Below, piece after piece: positions 62,714 through 64,000 of a stretch of 64,000 bases of DNA. Origin of the DNA: Actinopolymorpha cephalotaxi. Lineage in GTDB: Bacteria > Actinomycetota > Actinomycetes > Propionibacteriales > Actinopolymorphaceae. The notes below the pieces were generated by a model that had not been told where the DNA came from, searched no databases, and worked only from the letters and a program-made list of their open reading frames with translations. The stretch lies in contig NZ_JACBZA010000001.1 in the NCBI RefSeq assembly GCF_013408535.1, positions 3,370,850 to 3,434,849 of the forward strand. Direction: 5' to 3'. The position numbers and the translations under genes were made by a program. How positions within the stretch are numbered: the first letter of the stretch is position 1; each line of letters starts with the position of its first letter.

Positions 62714-64000
62714 TCACTTCAGCGCCTTGTAGTCGTCGCCGGTGTAGTCCTTCGCCGGATCCCAGTTGCCGAACGCGTAGTCGTCGCGGGTCACCGTCGA
62801 GCCCTTCTTCTTCGCGGTGGCGATGGCGGTGTCCAGCGCCGCGTCCAGCTTGGACTGCAGGCTCGCGAACTGCTTGCGGGGATCGCTCAACTGGCCGGTG
62901 AGCAGGCCCTGCAGGACATCGGTCAGGTTGGGGGTCACGACCTTGAGGGCGATGTTCACCTTCGCGACGTCGGGGTTACGCAGCTCCGGACGCGGCGCCA
63001 CATGCATGCCGGCGTTGGCCAGCGCCACCGCGGCCTTGGCCTTCGGGTCGAGCAGACCCGGCTGGTCGGCCGCCTTGTTCGCCTCCGGCTGCAGCGACCG
63101 GAGATTGCCCTCGCTGAGGATGACCATCATCTTCTGACCCTCGGGCGATCCCATGTACGACAGGATCTGGCCGACCACGGTCGGGATCTTCGTGTGCGCG
63201 TACACCCAGCTGGAGTTGCTGCCCTCCAGGAACGGGACCAGGAACGGCTTTCCGTCCTGCGACGGGAGGGACGCGATGTCGTACTTCCACTGCGGGGCCG
63301 CCTTCTTCCAGGCGGGGATGTCCCATGGCCCGTTGAAGATCATGCCTGACTTGCCGGCGGTCATCTGCGCGCGGGCGTCCTTCTCCAGCATGGTGACGAA
63401 CCCCGACACCACGAGCTTGTCGGTGACGAGCTTGTCGAACAGCTCGTACGCCGCCATGAACTCGTCGGCGGTGTAGGCGTACTGCCCCGTCCGCAGGTCC
63501 ATCCCGTTGGCCGGAAGGGCGGTCCAGCCGGCCGTCAACGCCAGATAGCCGACGATTCCGCCGAGGCCGTCGCCGCCCGCCATCAGGCCGACCTTGCCGG
63601 TCTTGCGGACCTTCGTCAGCGCCACGGTGAGGTCGTCCCAGGTCCTGATCTGTTTGCCGGGATCGTCGTAACCGGCCGCCCTCATCACCGCGGTGTCGAA
63701 GATCGACATTCGTTCCAGTCGCCGGTTGGACGCGATCGGCCAGCTGTACACCCGGTCGTTGAAGATGCTGACGCCCGGGACGAGCACGTCGGATCCGAAG
63801 CGGGAACGCCAGGTGTCGAAGTCGGGGATCAGGTCGTCGATCGGACGTACCCAGCCCTCGTTGATCGCGACCTGCGGCGGCACGTCCTGCGGCAGCGCGA
63901 AGACGTCGGGCGCGCTCTTGTTCCTGATCCCGAGCGGCACCACCTGGTTGACGTTGTCCCAGCCGTTGCCGTCGTACTGCGTCCGTACGTTGGCGTGCTT
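62714..64000 (-). CDS. ABC transporter solute-binding protein (family 1), 5' end outside
   Basis: The frame is open to the right edge of the window, so the start is missing; over 425 residues are visible. Typical blocks of family-1 sugar-binding proteins occur: FALPQDVPPQVAINEGWVRP, YSWPIASNRRLERMSIFDTA, AGKSGMIFNGPWDIPAW and FLVPFLEGSNSSWVYAHT. It should bind an oligosaccharide or similar solute outside the membrane and deliver it to an ABC permease, whose genes may lie beyond the right edge or elsewhere. It is convergent with the kinase gene. Confidence 0.87.
   Translation of the reverse strand, partial: KHANVRTQYDGNGWDNVNQVVPLGIRNKSAPDVFALPQDVPPQVAINEGWVRPIDDLIPDFDTWRSRFGSDVLVPGVSIFNDRVYSWPIASNRRLERMSIFDTAVMRAAGYDDPGKQIRTWDDLTVALTKVRKTGKVGLMAGGDGLGGIVGYLALTAGWTALPANGMDLRTGQYAYTADEFMAAYELFDKLVTDKLVVSGFVTMLEKDARAQMTAGKSGMIFNGPWDIPAWKKAAPQWKYDIASLPSQDGKPFLVPFLEGSNSSWVYAHTKIPTVVGQILSYMGSPEGQKMMVILSEGNLRSLQPEANKAADQPGLLDPKAKAAVALANAGMHVAPRPELRNPDVAKVNIALKVVTPNLTDVLQGLLTGQLSDPRKQFASLQSKLDAALDTAIATAKKKGSTVTRDDYAFGNWDPAKDYTGDDYKALK

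Overview
This is a high-GC actinobacterial chromosome segment. The evidence is strong G/C bias at third codon positions, many GTG starts, an F420-type luciferase-like oxidoreductase, ECF sigma/anti-sigma pairs, a heterodimeric ABC exporter and DosRS-type sensors. The genus cannot be resolved from the sequence alone. I see no rRNA, tRNA, CRISPR array or complete insertion sequence.

Region 1 (1-14943) looks like a hypoxia/redox and anaerobic-respiration locus. It holds a GAF protein, a DosS-like sensor kinase that keeps the haem-ligand histidine, a divergent DosR-like regulator, a DoxX membrane protein, an Acg-like nitroreductase and a spermidine-synthase-like methyltransferase. It ends with a tightly coupled narGHJI operon divergent from a NarK-type transporter. 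The gene set resembles a mycobacterial dormancy regulon gathered in one place.

Region 2 (14944-19850) is the most unusual part. A kaiB-kaiC pair is followed by a DosS-like protein whose kinase core has lost its catalytic residues. The module has visibly lower GC than its surroundings. It lies between an intact hydroxypyruvate-isomerase-like gene and a decayed, internally deleted copy of that gene in the same orientation. This suggests acquisition, or duplication followed by decay.

Region 3 (20028-38704) is ordinary accessory metabolism: a PIG-L deacetylase, a secreted DUF3472 protein, a small three-gene operon with a 48-residue protein, secreted and cytosolic beta-propellers, a phosphotransferase, a DHFR-like reductase behind a perfect 17-bp-arm palindrome, DinB, an MFS exporter with an amidohydrolase and a divergent GntR regulator, a Tat-exported phospholipase C, AsnB and a PhyH dioxygenase.

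Region 4 (38810-55896) has an AraC regulator; a self-regulated SRPBCC-ArsR-VOC operon whose first gene carries an in-frame amber codon; an ABC exporter pair with complementary degenerate ATP sites; Nudix enzymes; kinases of the aminoglycoside phosphotransferase fold; a P450; two Gfo/Idh/MocA oxidoreductases; an orphan contractile-tail-tube-like protein; and an M43 metalloprotease.

Region 5 (56005-64000) opens with a yybP-ykoY-type manganese riboswitch ahead of a TerC exporter. Next comes a probable CHRD protein-sortase-SigK-RskA operon, divergent from a serine/threonine kinase gene that carries a one-base frameshift. Matching SigK-like promoter candidates face both ways. The window ends inside a sugar-type ABC solute-binding protein.
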